64,000 bases of DNA, from positions 52,428 to 116,427 of the forward strand of contig CAMNRH010000003.1 of assembly GCA_946552115.1 (NCBI GenBank), in the 5' to 3' direction. The DNA comes from an uncultured Lachnospiraceae bacterium. Lineage in GTDB: Bacteria > Bacillota > Clostridia > Lachnospirales > Lachnospiraceae. Position 1 is the first letter of the stretch; every line of letters starts with the position of its first letter. Positions 44,535 through 53,633 of the stretch are shown piece after piece. The position numbers and the translations under genes are program-made. Below the pieces are notes generated by a model, which saw nothing but the letters and a program-made list of their open reading frames with translations, was not told the origin of the DNA and did not search any database.

Positions 44535-46361
44535 ATGTGTGGAATTGTAGGCTATATTGGCAGCTGTCAGGCGTCGCCGCTTCTTTTGGACGGACTTTCC
44601 AAGCTGGAGTACAGAGGATATGATTCTGCTGGGATTGCAGTTTATAATGGAGAGAAAATAGATATGGTGAAAGCCAGAGGACGGCTTAAGGTGCTGGATG
44701 AGCTGACACACGGAGGAGAGACACTGCCAGGTACGGTCGGAATCGGGCATACCAGGTGGGCGACCCATGGTTCGCCGTCGGATAAAAACGCGCATCCTCA
44801 TTTTAATAAGGACGGCAGTATTGTTGTCGTTCATAACGGGATTATAGAAAATTATCTGAAGCTTAAGAAAAAGCTGGAAAAGCAGGGATATGAATTTGTA
44901 TCCGAGACAGACACAGAGGTGATTGCTCATCTTTTGGATCATTATTATAAAGGGAACCCGCTGCAGGCAGTGACGAAAATTATGCATCGTATGGAAGGCT
45001 CTTATGCACTTGGGATTATATTTAAGGACCATCCGAATGAGGTGTATGCAGTCCGTAAGGACAGCCCCCTCATTGTAGGCCATACAAAGGACGGCAATAT
45101 GATTGCGTCTGACGTACCTGCGGTTCTTAAGTATACAAGAGATGTATATTTTATTGAAAATGAAGAAATTGTCCGTTTGACGCGGTCGGAGATGGAGTTT
45201 TTCACTGTTGACGAGGAGCCGATTGAAAAATTACCTGTCAGAATTGACTGGGATATCAATGCGGCGGAAAAGGGCGGATATGAGCATTTTATGCTGAAAG
45301 AGATGTATGAGCAGCCCAGAGCAATTACGGATACGTTTTCTCCGCGTGTAAAAGACGGCAGAGTTGTTATCGATGAGCTGAATATGTCGGATGAGTCGAT
45401 AAAAGAGATTAAAAAGATTATGATAGTGGCTTGCGGCTCGGCTTATCATACGGGCGTTACAAGTAAATATATCTTTGAGGACCTTGCAAGAATTCCGGTA
45501 GAGGTAGATTTGGCGTCGGAATTTCGTTACCGCAATCCTATTTTGGACGGAGAGACACTGGTGATTGTAATCAGTCAGTCCGGTGAGACGGCAGATACAC
45601 TGGCGGCTCTGCGTGAATCCCGGAAAAGAGGGGCCCGGGTTTTGGGAATTGTAAACGTAGTGGGAAGCTCAATTGCGAGAGAAGCGGATAATGTTATGTA
45701 TACGTGGGCTGGTCCGGAGATTGCCGTGGCAACCACGAAAGCGTATTCCGCGCAGCTTATAGCGCTTTATCTTCTGGCGATGAAATTTGCACATGTACGG
45801 GGGACGCTTTCGGACGCCGGCCTCACAGATATGCTGGGGGATCTTAAGGCGCTGCCGTCGCAGGTGGAGATGCTGCTTAATAATAAAGAAAAGATTCAAA
45901 GATTTGCAAATCGTTATCTGGCGGCAAAGGATGTATTCTTTATCGGCAGAGGAATTGATTATGCCATTTCACTGGAAGGCTCCTTAAAGCTGAAAGAAAT
46001 ATCCTATATTCATTCGGAGGCATATGCGGCCGGTGAATTAAAGCACGGAACGATATCTCTGGTGGAGGAGGGGACGCTTGTTGCGTCGGTTCTGACACAG
46101 AAAGAGCTTTATAAGAAGATGATTAGCAATATGGTTGAGGTGAGTACGCGGGGAGCATTTGTTCTTGCGGTTACGAATGAAGGAAATACAGAGGTGGAGC
46201 GTGCGGCCGATTATGTGATTTATATTCCGGAGACAAACAAATATTTTACAAATTCACTGGCAATTATTCCGCTTCAGCTCTTTGGATATTATATTTCGGT
46301 GGGAAGAGGCTGCGATGTAGATAAGCCGCGGAATCTGGCGAAATCTGTTACGGTGGAATAA
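44535..46361 (+). CDS. glmS: Glutamine-fructose-6-phosphate aminotransferase (isomerising)
   Basis: 608 residues. Cys2 of MCGIVGYIG is the glutaminase nucleophile, followed by HTRWATHG and NGIIENY. Two SIS domains follow: CGSAYHTG and SQSGETADT, then FIGRGIDYAISLEG, with PRNLAKSVTVE at the C-terminus. It makes glucosamine-6-phosphate, the start of UDP-GlcNAc and of amino-sugar polymer synthesis. GGAGG precedes ATG 44535. The position inside a surface-polymer region is notable, since glmS often stands alone. Confidence 0.96.
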   Translation: MCGIVGYIGSCQASPLLLDGLSKLEYRGYDSAGIAVYNGEKIDMVKARGRLKVLDELTHGGETLPGTVGIGHTRWATHGSPSDKNAHPHFNKDGSIVVVHNGIIENYLKLKKKLEKQGYEFVSETDTEVIAHLLDHYYKGNPLQAVTKIMHRMEGSYALGIIFKDHPNEVYAVRKDSPLIVGHTKDGNMIASDVPAVLKYTRDVYFIENEEIVRLTRSEMEFFTVDEEPIEKLPVRIDWDINAAEKGGYEHFMLKEMYEQPRAITDTFSPRVKDGRVVIDELNMSDESIKEIKKIMIVACGSAYHTGVTSKYIFEDLARIPVEVDLASEFRYRNPILDGETLVIVISQSGETADTLAALRESRKRGARVLGIVNVVGSSIAREADNVMYTWAGPEIAVATTKAYSAQLIALYLLAMKFAHVRGTLSDAGLTDMLGDLKALPSQVEMLLNNKEKIQRFANRYLAAKDVFFIGRGIDYAISLEGSLKLKEISYIHSEAYAAGELKHGTISLVEEGTLVASVLTQKELYKKMISNMVEVSTRGAFVLAVTNEGNTEVERAADYVIYIPETNKYFTNSLAIIPLQLFGYYISVGRGCDVDKPRNLAKSVTVE

Positions 46362-46378
46362 AGGAGAAAGAAAAAAGG

Positions 46379-47476
46379 ATGTATGATTATTTAATTGTAG
46401 GGTCCGGACTGTTTGGAGCGATTTTTGCATGTGAAGCCGGAAAACGGGGAAAGACATGTCTGGTAGTGGAGAAGCGGGGACATGTTGGAGGAAATATTTA
46501 TACAGAGGAAATAGAAGGAATTCAGGTGCATCGCTATGGCGCTCATATTTTCCATACGAGTAACAGGGAGGTGTGGGATTATATCCGTCAGTTTGCAGAA
46601 TTTAACAGGTATACAAACAGCCCGGTAGCCTGTTATAAAGGAGAAATGTACAATCTGCCCTTTAATATGAATACATTTCATAAGATGTGGGGAGTGATTA
46701 CTCCGGAGGAAGCGAAGAAAAAGATTGAAGAGCAAAAGAAGCAATATGACACCAAAGAGCCGCGGAATCTGGAGGAGCAGGCGATTCGTCTTGTGGGAAA
46801 GGACATTTATGAAAAGCTGGTAAAGGGATATACGGAAAAGCAGTGGGGGCGGAAAGCGACGGAGCTGCCTCCGGAGATTATTAAAAGGCTTCCGGTTCGG
46901 TTTACATATGACAATAATTATTTTAATGACTGTTATCAGGGAATTCCTGTCGGCGGCTATACGCAGATAATTGAAAAGATGCTGGAAAGAACAGATGTCC
47001 GACTGAATACAGATTATTTGACGCATCGGGAGGAACTGCGCCAGGCAGCAGAGAAAGTGGTTTATACAGGCTCTGTGGATGCTTATTTTGATTATCGGTA
47101 CGGAGAATTAGAATATCGCTCTGTGCGGTTTGAGACGGCAGTACTTGAAACAGAAAATTACCAGGGCAATGCGGTTGTGAATTATACGGAGTTTGAGGTG
47201 CCCTATACACGCGTAATTGAGCATAAGCATTTTGAGTTTGGAAGTCAGCCGGTGACTGTGATTTCCAGAGAGTATTCCGCAGCGTGGAAAAAGGGTGAGG
47301 AACCTTATTATCCGGTTAATAATGAAAAGAATAATACACTTTATCAGAAATATGCCAAGCTTGCACAGGAGGAAAGAAATGTATTATTTGGGGGAAGATT
47401 AGGGAAATATCAGTATTATGACATGCATCATGTCGTCGCAGAGGCATTAAAGGCCGTACGGGATGAATTAAGCTAG
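46379..47476 (+). CDS. glf: UDP-galactopyranose mutase
   Basis: 365 residues. FAD-binding N-terminus DYLIVGSGLFGAIFACEAGKRG, GGNIYTEE, GAHIFHTSNREVWDYI, LPFNMNTFHKMWG and the late VGGRLGKYQYYDMHH-like segment FGGRLGKYQYYDMH, all UGM signatures. It contracts UDP-galactopyranose to UDP-galactofuranose, so a galactofuranose-containing polymer is made. It starts 18 bases after glmS and is probably cotranscribed with it. Confidence 0.95.
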   Translation: MYDYLIVGSGLFGAIFACEAGKRGKTCLVVEKRGHVGGNIYTEEIEGIQVHRYGAHIFHTSNREVWDYIRQFAEFNRYTNSPVACYKGEMYNLPFNMNTFHKMWGVITPEEAKKKIEEQKKQYDTKEPRNLEEQAIRLVGKDIYEKLVKGYTEKQWGRKATELPPEIIKRLPVRFTYDNNYFNDCYQGIPVGGYTQIIEKMLERTDVRLNTDYLTHREELRQAAEKVVYTGSVDAYFDYRYGELEYRSVRFETAVLETENYQGNAVVNYTEFEVPYTRVIEHKHFEFGSQPVTVISREYSAAWKKGEEPYYPVNNEKNNTLYQKYAKLAQEERNVLFGGRLGKYQYYDMHHVVAEALKAVRDELS

Positions 47477-47513
47477 GGAAAAGCTCATATGATAAGATAA
47501 AGAGAGGCTGAAT

Positions 47514-48896
47514 ATGGCGAAGAAAAAGAGACAGCTGAAAGCCGCGCAGGCTGCCATGACAAGGAAAAAAAGACGGAGCAGGAAGAAGAAGAGAATCGTG
47601 ATACTGACGTTGGAAATAATTGTGCTTCTTCTTTTGTCGGGAACGGCGTATGTGTTGGCAAAATATGGGAAATTTCAAACAATAACTATAAATAAAGATG
47701 ATATTGAGGTGAACGACGGTATTTCGCATGAGGGCTATACAACCGTCGCGTTATTCGGAGGGGATTCCAGAGAGGGAGAGCTGGGAGAAGGCACTCATGC
47801 AGATACGATGATTGTAGTGTCACTGGATAATGAATCCAGAGAAATAAAAATGGCGTCCGTCTACAGAGATACCCTTCTCTGTCAGGGGGATAATACTTAT
47901 CTGAAAGCAAATAATGCGTATTTCGTGGGCGGGCCTAAGGAAGCGATTAATATGCTGAACCGGAATCTGGATTTGGATATTGAGGATTATGTAACGGTGG
48001 ATTTTAAGGCGCTGGTGGATACGATTGATTTGCTGGGAGGAATTGATATTGAGATTAAGGAGGAAGAAATACAGCCCTTAAATAAGCATATAAAGGTAAC
48101 GGCGAAAGCGTCCGGAACAAAGGTGCATACAATTTCCAGGGCAGGCGAACAGCATCTGGACGGAACACAGGCGGTTACCTATGCGAGGATACGTTCTACG
48201 GAGGGAGGAGATTATACCCGTACGGAGCGTCAGCGTCTGGTAATTAAGAAGCTGTTTGAAAAGGCAGTAAAGACAAATCTTTCAACGGTGAATGAAATTA
48301 TTGATACCGTATTTCCGCAGGTATCCACAAGCTTTGAACTCAAAGAGCTGATAGCGTTGGCTTCGGGAATCATGGAATATGAGCTGGGGGATAATACGGG
48401 TTTTCCGATTGATAAGACAGACGGGACATATGAAAATGTGGGAAGTATCGTCATTCCGCTGGGATTGGAGGAAAATGTTAAGAAGCTGCATGAATTTCTG
48501 TATCCAAAAGAAAAGGATTATGTTCCGTCTCAGAAAGTAAAGGATATTGCGGCGGAAATTACATTTCGGACAGGAGTGTCCGCTCCGGCTCCGGGCAGTG
48601 AGAATACCGGAAATACGGAGGGAAGTAATACGGGCGATACATCCGGAACGGAAAACTACGGAGCAGATTCGTATGGCGGAGACACAGGCGGAACAGATAT
48701 ATACGGAGCGGATCCTTATGGCGGTGATGCATCCGGAGTGGACGTATATGGCGGTGATACATATGGCGGTGATGCATATGGCACGGATCCGTACGGTGAC
48801 GGAACCGGAGGGGATGCATCCGGCGGCGATATGTATAATGCGGACCCTTATGGCGGCGACACGACCGGTACGGATTCCTATGGAAATACATATTAG
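47514..48896 (+). CDS. Second LCP-family transferase with Tyr/Gly/Asp-rich tail
   Basis: 460 residues, similar to the protein at 42887 along the whole LCP domain: a basic N-terminus (KKKRQLKAA, RKKRRSRKKK), one membrane helix, YTTVALFGGDSREGEL, VYRDTLL, AINMLNRNLDLDIEDY and RIRSTEGGDYTRTERQR. The tail from about residue 355 consists of YGGDTYGGDAYGTDPYG-type repeats. Its gene follows glf by 37 bases. The two LCP proteins may serve the two export systems seen in this window. Confidence 0.92.
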   Translation: MAKKKRQLKAAQAAMTRKKRRSRKKKRIVILTLEIIVLLLLSGTAYVLAKYGKFQTITINKDDIEVNDGISHEGYTTVALFGGDSREGELGEGTHADTMIVVSLDNESREIKMASVYRDTLLCQGDNTYLKANNAYFVGGPKEAINMLNRNLDLDIEDYVTVDFKALVDTIDLLGGIDIEIKEEEIQPLNKHIKVTAKASGTKVHTISRAGEQHLDGTQAVTYARIRSTEGGDYTRTERQRLVIKKLFEKAVKTNLSTVNEIIDTVFPQVSTSFELKELIALASGIMEYELGDNTGFPIDKTDGTYENVGSIVIPLGLEENVKKLHEFLYPKEKDYVPSQKVKDIAAEITFRTGVSAPAPGSENTGNTEGSNTGDTSGTENYGADSYGGDTGGTDIYGADPYGGDASGVDVYGGDTYGGDAYGTDPYGDGTGGDASGGDMYNADPYGGDTTGTDSYGNTY

Positions 48897-48947
48897 TGTT
48901 TTAAGAGAAAAAAGCATGCACATTTCAGAGAGAAAAGAGGTAAGAAC

Positions 48948-50642
48948 ATGAAAATCATAAAGAAAATCAGTATTATTTTATTAGCATTAGCTTTATGTGT
49001 GCCGAGTATTTCTATGGTTGCCTACGCGGCAGACGGAAGCATTACGTTTACAGACCCGGAGACAAAGGTCGGTGATATGGTAGATATTAAGTGTGCCGTG
49101 CGTTCGGACAACGGCGATATCGGTGAGGTTGAGCTTGCACTTGAGTATGACAGTGAGTCGCTTCGCTTTGATTCCGGAGACGGGGTTACAAAAGACGGGG
49201 ATGGTACTCTGACCTACACGGGGACAGGTAATTCTGCGGAGGTTGCCTTTACAATGAAGTTTCAGGCTTTGAAAGAGGGAAGCGCTCAGGTTTCGATAAC
49301 CAGTGCGACGGTAAATTCAGGCTACGGAAGCACGATGTCAATGGAGGAGGGGAATTCTACCGTAACGATTGGCGAAGGCGATCCGTCTAAAATCAAGGAT
49401 GAGGAAGAAGAAACAGAAGATGAAGAGGGAGACGGAGAAAGCAGTGATACGCCGGCAGCTGCAGGGGATGTGCAGGTGGTAGTGGATGGGACGACCTATA
49501 CGCTGACCGATAAGTTTGCCGATGCGGATATCCCTGCCGGATATTCCAGAACTACGGTATCTTTAGAAGGCGAGGACCGTCAGATGGTAGAAAATGAATC
49601 GGGAAATATCTGCCTCGGTTATCTCGTTGATTCCGGCAATGTGGGTGATTTCTTTATGTATAATAAAGAGGATGCAACCTTTGCGCCGTATGAGGAGATT
49701 GCAATTTCTGATACAACCTCAATCATCGTACTGAGTGATACTTCTAAGGTAAAGCTTCCCGGCAGTTACAAAGAGGTAGGGCTTACGTTAAATGACAAGG
49801 AGTTTCCGGTATGGCAGGACAAGGAGCATGACGGTTATTATATTATTTATGCAATGAATAATAATGGCGAGACCGGATATTACCAGTACGATTCGAATGA
49901 TGGGACTTATCAGCGGGTTGAAATATCAGCGGCAGAAGAAAAGAAAGAAAAGAAAGAGCATTCTTTCTTGGGGAAATTCCAGGGATTTTTTGATAAGCAT
50001 TTCCCGGTCATGTTTATTGTATTGTGTCTGCTTGGAATTGCTTTTATTGTTCTTATTATTGTGCTTGCAGTGAAGCTTCGGAATCGGAATTTGGAATTGG
50101 ATGATTTATATGACGAATACGGCATTGATTTAGAGGATGAGGAGCCTCCGGTAAAGGAGAAAGAAAAAGAAAAGAAGCCGAAGTTTGGATTCCGAAAGCG
50201 GGAAGGCGACGAGGACGAGGATGAGGATGATTTTGACGAGGACAGCTTTGGCGGGCTTGCTATCAGTAAAATTAATCTGGATGACGACGACTTTGACGAG
50301 GATGATTTTGACGAGGATGATTTCGGTGATGACGGCTTTGACGAGGATGATTTCGAAGAAGGAGAAATAAAAAAAGCAGTAAAAAAACCGGCAAAAAAAA
50401 GTGACAAAAAGAGCAGTAAGAAATCAGTGAAAAAAAGCAGTATCCGTGCCGGGGAAGACGATATTTTTTCGGATAAAAAACTGAAGAAATATGATACAAA
50501 AACTGTCCGGCAGAATATGACAATAGGTGAAATGGACGACGGAGGGGATTTGGATGATCTTCTTGAGGATTTGTCAGGAAAGAAGCCTGGTCATCAGGAA
50601 AATGATGATGCGTTTAAAGTAGATTTTGTAGACCTGGATTAA
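48948..50642 (+). CDS. Cohesin-like membrane-anchored surface protein with acidic cytoplasmic tail
   Basis: 564 residues. Signal peptide about 1-27 (AYAA). A cohesin/type-I dockerin-partner-like beta domain covers about 28-145 (VGDMVDIKCAVRSDNGDIGEVELALEYD, SAEVAFTMKFQALKEG). An acidic linker leads to a second beta domain (about 180-330), one membrane helix (about 352-375) and a long tail rich in Asp/Glu (EDEDDFDED repeats) and then Lys. The cohesin-like domain may bind carbohydrate or protein partners outside. Type III signal: the tail would face the cytoplasm. No dockerin protein is visible nearby. Confidence 0.72.
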   Translation: MKIIKKISIILLALALCVPSISMVAYAADGSITFTDPETKVGDMVDIKCAVRSDNGDIGEVELALEYDSESLRFDSGDGVTKDGDGTLTYTGTGNSAEVAFTMKFQALKEGSAQVSITSATVNSGYGSTMSMEEGNSTVTIGEGDPSKIKDEEEETEDEEGDGESSDTPAAAGDVQVVVDGTTYTLTDKFADADIPAGYSRTTVSLEGEDRQMVENESGNICLGYLVDSGNVGDFFMYNKEDATFAPYEEIAISDTTSIIVLSDTSKVKLPGSYKEVGLTLNDKEFPVWQDKEHDGYYIIYAMNNNGETGYYQYDSNDGTYQRVEISAAEEKKEKKEHSFLGKFQGFFDKHFPVMFIVLCLLGIAFIVLIIVLAVKLRNRNLELDDLYDEYGIDLEDEEPPVKEKEKEKKPKFGFRKREGDEDEDEDDFDEDSFGGLAISKINLDDDDFDEDDFDEDDFGDDGFDEDDFEEGEIKKAVKKPAKKSDKKSSKKSVKKSSIRAGEDDIFSDKKLKKYDTKTVRQNMTIGEMDDGGDLDDLLEDLSGKKPGHQENDDAFKVDFVDLD

Positions 50643-50648
50643 AGCTTT

Positions 50649-50678
50649 AAAAAGAGTTTCGTTCGCGAAACTCTTTTT
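50649..50678 (+). terminator. Strong Rho-independent terminator
   Basis: A perfect 13-bp stem (AAAAAGAGTTTCG / CGAAACTCTTTTT) closed by a TTCG tetraloop and ending in five T. It marks the boundary between the surface region and the housekeeping genes. Confidence 0.95.
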
Positions 50679-50706
50679 ATGGACTTGGAAATAAGGAGAA
50701 AAGGCA

Positions 50707-51660
50707 ATGAAATGGAACAGGTTTCGTCTTAAGACGACAACGGAGGCAGAGGATATTGTAAGCAGTATGCTTGCGGATTTCGGCGTGGAGGGAGTGCAGA
50801 TTGAGGACAGGGTACCGCTCACGAAAGAGGATAAGGAGCAGATGTTCGTGGATATTCTGCCGGATGTGCCGGAGGATGACGGATGCGCGTATCTGACCTT
50901 TTATCTGGAGGAAGATGAAAGCGCGTCAGAATTTCTCAGTAAGGTGAAAGCGGAGCTTGAAAGGATGCGGACGTATCTGAATGTCGGAGAGTGCAGCATT
51001 GAGAGCTCTGAGACAGAGGACGTGGATTGGGTGAATAACTGGAAGCAGTATTTCCATCAGTTTTATATTGATGATATTCTTGTCGTTCCTTCATGGGAAA
51101 AAGTGAAAGAGGAGGACAAAGGGAAGCTTGTGATTCATATTGATCCGGGCACGGCTTTCGGTACGGGAATGCATGAGACGACACAGCTCTGTATCCGTGC
51201 GCTTCGAAAATATGTGAAAGAGGGCTGTCGCGTTTTGGACGTAGGCTGCGGAAGCGGTATTTTGGGAATGCTGGCGTTAAAATTCGGCGCCGCTTACGCG
51301 GTGGGGACGGATTTGGATTCCTGTGCGGTTACGGCGACTCATGAAAATATGGCGGAAAACGGCATTTCAAAAGAGCAGTATGAGGTTATGATTGGAAATA
51401 TCATTGATGATGAGCGTATTCAGGAAGCGGCAGGATATGACTGCTATGATATTGTCGCCGCGAACATTCTGGCGGACGTGCTTGTGCCCCTTACGCCTGT
51501 TGTGACAGGACAGATGAAGCATGGCGCGGTTTATATTACAAGCGGAATTATTGATGATAAGGAAGAAACGGTTGTGGAAGCTGTAAAGGCGGCAGGGCTT
51601 GAGATTCTGGAGGTGAATCACCAGGGCGAGTGGGTTTCTGTGGTAGCGAGGAAGAATTAG
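50707..51660 (+). CDS. prmA: Ribosomal protein L11 methyltransferase
   Basis: 317 residues. N-terminal substrate-binding domain, then the class I SAM fold: PGTAFGTGMHETTQLCIRAL, LDVGCGSGILGMLALKFGA and NILADVLVPL. This is the PrmA set. It trimethylates ribosomal protein L11. It is followed after three bases by rsmE, the usual order in Firmicutes. Confidence 0.95.
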   Translation: MKWNRFRLKTTTEAEDIVSSMLADFGVEGVQIEDRVPLTKEDKEQMFVDILPDVPEDDGCAYLTFYLEEDESASEFLSKVKAELERMRTYLNVGECSIESSETEDVDWVNNWKQYFHQFYIDDILVVPSWEKVKEEDKGKLVIHIDPGTAFGTGMHETTQLCIRALRKYVKEGCRVLDVGCGSGILGMLALKFGAAYAVGTDLDSCAVTATHENMAENGISKEQYEVMIGNIIDDERIQEAAGYDCYDIVAANILADVLVPLTPVVTGQMKHGAVYITSGIIDDKEETVVEAVKAAGLEILEVNHQGEWVSVVARKN

Positions 51661-51663
51661 AAG

Positions 51664-52407
51664 ATGCAGAATTTTTTTATTACGCCCTCTCAGGTGGAGG
51701 GAAATCAAATCTATATTGAGGGTTCCGATGTCAATCACATGAAAAATGTGCTGCGGATGCATACAGGCGAGAGGCTGATGGTGAGCGATGGCAATAATCG
51801 CCGGTATTTCTGCGAGATTGCAGGCTATGATGGGAATCTTAAGGCAGAGCTTAATATAATAGAAGAAAGGCCGGCGGATACAGAGCTTGCCTCCCGTATT
51901 TATCTGTTTCAGGGACTTCCCAAGCAGGAAAAGATGGAATGGATTATACAGAAATGTGTGGAGCTGGGCATTTATGAGGTGATACCGGTTGCCATGAAGC
52001 GCTGCGTTGTAAAGCTGGATAAGAAAAAAGTGCGGAAAAAGACTGAGCGGTGGCAGCAGATTGCGGAAAGTGCGGCAAAGCAGGCCGGGCGGGGAATCAT
52101 ACCGAAAGTGACCGCGCCGGTCTCCTATCAGGAAGCGCTTGCGCAGGCAGGCGGGCTTGATGTTGTGCTGTTTCCTTATGAGCTGGCGGAGGGAATGGCA
52201 GATACGAAGCGAATCATCGAGTCGATAGAGCCGGGACAGTCGGTGGGAATCTTTATCGGTCCTGAGGGCGGCTTTGAGAAAGAGGAGGCAGAGCTTGCAT
52301 TGAAAGCGGGCGCAGAGGAAATTACGCTCGGGAGGCGTATTTTAAGGACAGAGACGGCGGGACTTTCGATTCTTTCCGTGCTTATGTTCCATTTGGAGAG
52401 GGAATAA
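51664..52407 (+). CDS. rsmE: 16S rRNA m3U1498 methyltransferase
   Basis: 247 residues of the SPOUT (trefoil-knot) type. EGSDVNHMKNVLRMHTGE at the N-terminal PUA-like domain, then FQGLPKQEKMEWIIQKCVELG, IGPEGGFEKEEAELA and LGRRILRTETAGL. It methylates N3 of U1498 in 16S rRNA. Confidence 0.95.
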   Translation: MQNFFITPSQVEGNQIYIEGSDVNHMKNVLRMHTGERLMVSDGNNRRYFCEIAGYDGNLKAELNIIEERPADTELASRIYLFQGLPKQEKMEWIIQKCVELGIYEVIPVAMKRCVVKLDKKKVRKKTERWQQIAESAAKQAGRGIIPKVTAPVSYQEALAQAGGLDVVLFPYELAEGMADTKRIIESIEPGQSVGIFIGPEGGFEKEEAELALKAGAEEITLGRRILRTETAGLSILSVLMFHLERE

Positions 52408-52445
52408 CATACCCTAATAATGAGAAAAAAACAGGAAGTGAGTAT

Positions 52446-53603
52446 ATGAGAGAAGTATATCTGGATAATTCCGCCACCACAATGGCTTATGAAAATGTCG
52501 GAGCGCTTGTAAAAAAGGTTATGTGTGAGGATTATGGCAATCCGTCCTCTATGCATGCAAAAGGTGTTGCGGCAGAAAAATATATAAAGGAAGCGAAAGA
52601 AACACTGGCAAAGCTTTGGAAAGTACAGGAAAAGGAGATTTTCTTTACCTCCGGAGGAACAGAAAGCGACAATTTGGCGCTTATCGGCACTGCAAGAGCC
52701 AACAAGCGTGCAGGGAAGCATTTGATTACGTCTGCGATTGAACATCCGGCAATTATTAACACGATGCGTTATCTTGAGGAGGAGGGCTTTCGTATTACCT
52801 ATCTTCCGGTAGACAGGTATGGGAGAATCCGCCTGGATGCTCTTAAGGATGCGCTCTGTGAGGATACGATTCTTGTATCTGTTATGTATGTAAATAATGA
52901 GGTGGGCTCGGTGCAGCCGATTCAGGAGGCGGCAGGTATTGTAAAGGCGTACAATAAAAATATTGTTTTTCATGTGGATGCGGTGCAGGGGTTCGGAAAG
53001 TACCGTATCTATCCGAAAAGGCTTAAGGTGGATTTGTGCTCAATAAGCGGACATAAGATTCACGGGCCTAAGGGAATCGGAGCGCTTTATATTGACGGGA
53101 ATGTGAAAATCAAGCCGATTGTATTCGGCGGTGAACAGCAGAAAAATATACGCTCTGGTACGGAAAATGTGCCGGGGATAGCAGGGCTTTCCCTTGCCGC
53201 GCGTACAATATACGAGAATCTTGATGAAAAGGTTTTAAGGATGCGTAATCTGAAGCAGCACTTTATCTGCGGAGTGACGCAGATAGAGAATACAACTATC
53301 CACGGTCTGTATGACGAGACTTCCGCTCCGCATATTATCAGTGTCGGCTTTGCAGGCATTCGAAGCGAGGTTTTGCTCCATGCACTTGAGGACAAGGGAA
53401 TCTATGTATCGTCAGGCTCCGCCTGCTCCTCTAATCATCCGCAGGTAAGCGGAGTGCTTAAGGGAATCGGAGCAAGCCGGGAATTTCTGGATGCGACGCT
53501 CCGGTTCAGTATGTCGGAATTTACAACGAAAGAAGAGATTGACTATACGCTTGATACTTTATATAATATAGTACCAATGCTTCGTAAATATACCAGACAT
53601 TAG
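52446..53603 (+). CDS. Cysteine desulfurase (NifS/IscS-like)
   Basis: 385 residues. PLP lysine in ISGHKIHGPKG (Lys204), sulfur-carrying cysteine in SSGSACSSN (Cys327), and FTSGGTESDNLAL near the N-terminus. It moves sulfur from cysteine to partner proteins. Its place just before thiI suggests it is the dedicated NifZ-type desulfurase for tRNA 4-thiouridine, as ThiI here has no rhodanese domain. Confidence 0.93.
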   Translation: MREVYLDNSATTMAYENVGALVKKVMCEDYGNPSSMHAKGVAAEKYIKEAKETLAKLWKVQEKEIFFTSGGTESDNLALIGTARANKRAGKHLITSAIEHPAIINTMRYLEEEGFRITYLPVDRYGRIRLDALKDALCEDTILVSVMYVNNEVGSVQPIQEAAGIVKAYNKNIVFHVDAVQGFGKYRIYPKRLKVDLCSISGHKIHGPKGIGALYIDGNVKIKPIVFGGEQQKNIRSGTENVPGIAGLSLAARTIYENLDEKVLRMRNLKQHFICGVTQIENTTIHGLYDETSAPHIISVGFAGIRSEVLLHALEDKGIYVSSGSACSSNHPQVSGVLKGIGASREFLDATLRFSMSEFTTKEEIDYTLDTLYNIVPMLRKYTRH

Positions 53604-53633
53604 GCAGAATAAAATAGAAGAGGAGAAAAGACA

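Noticed and set aside
48282..48951. Open frames opposite and beside the second LCP tail
   Set aside because: They mirror the repeat-rich tail; composition is that of shadow frames.
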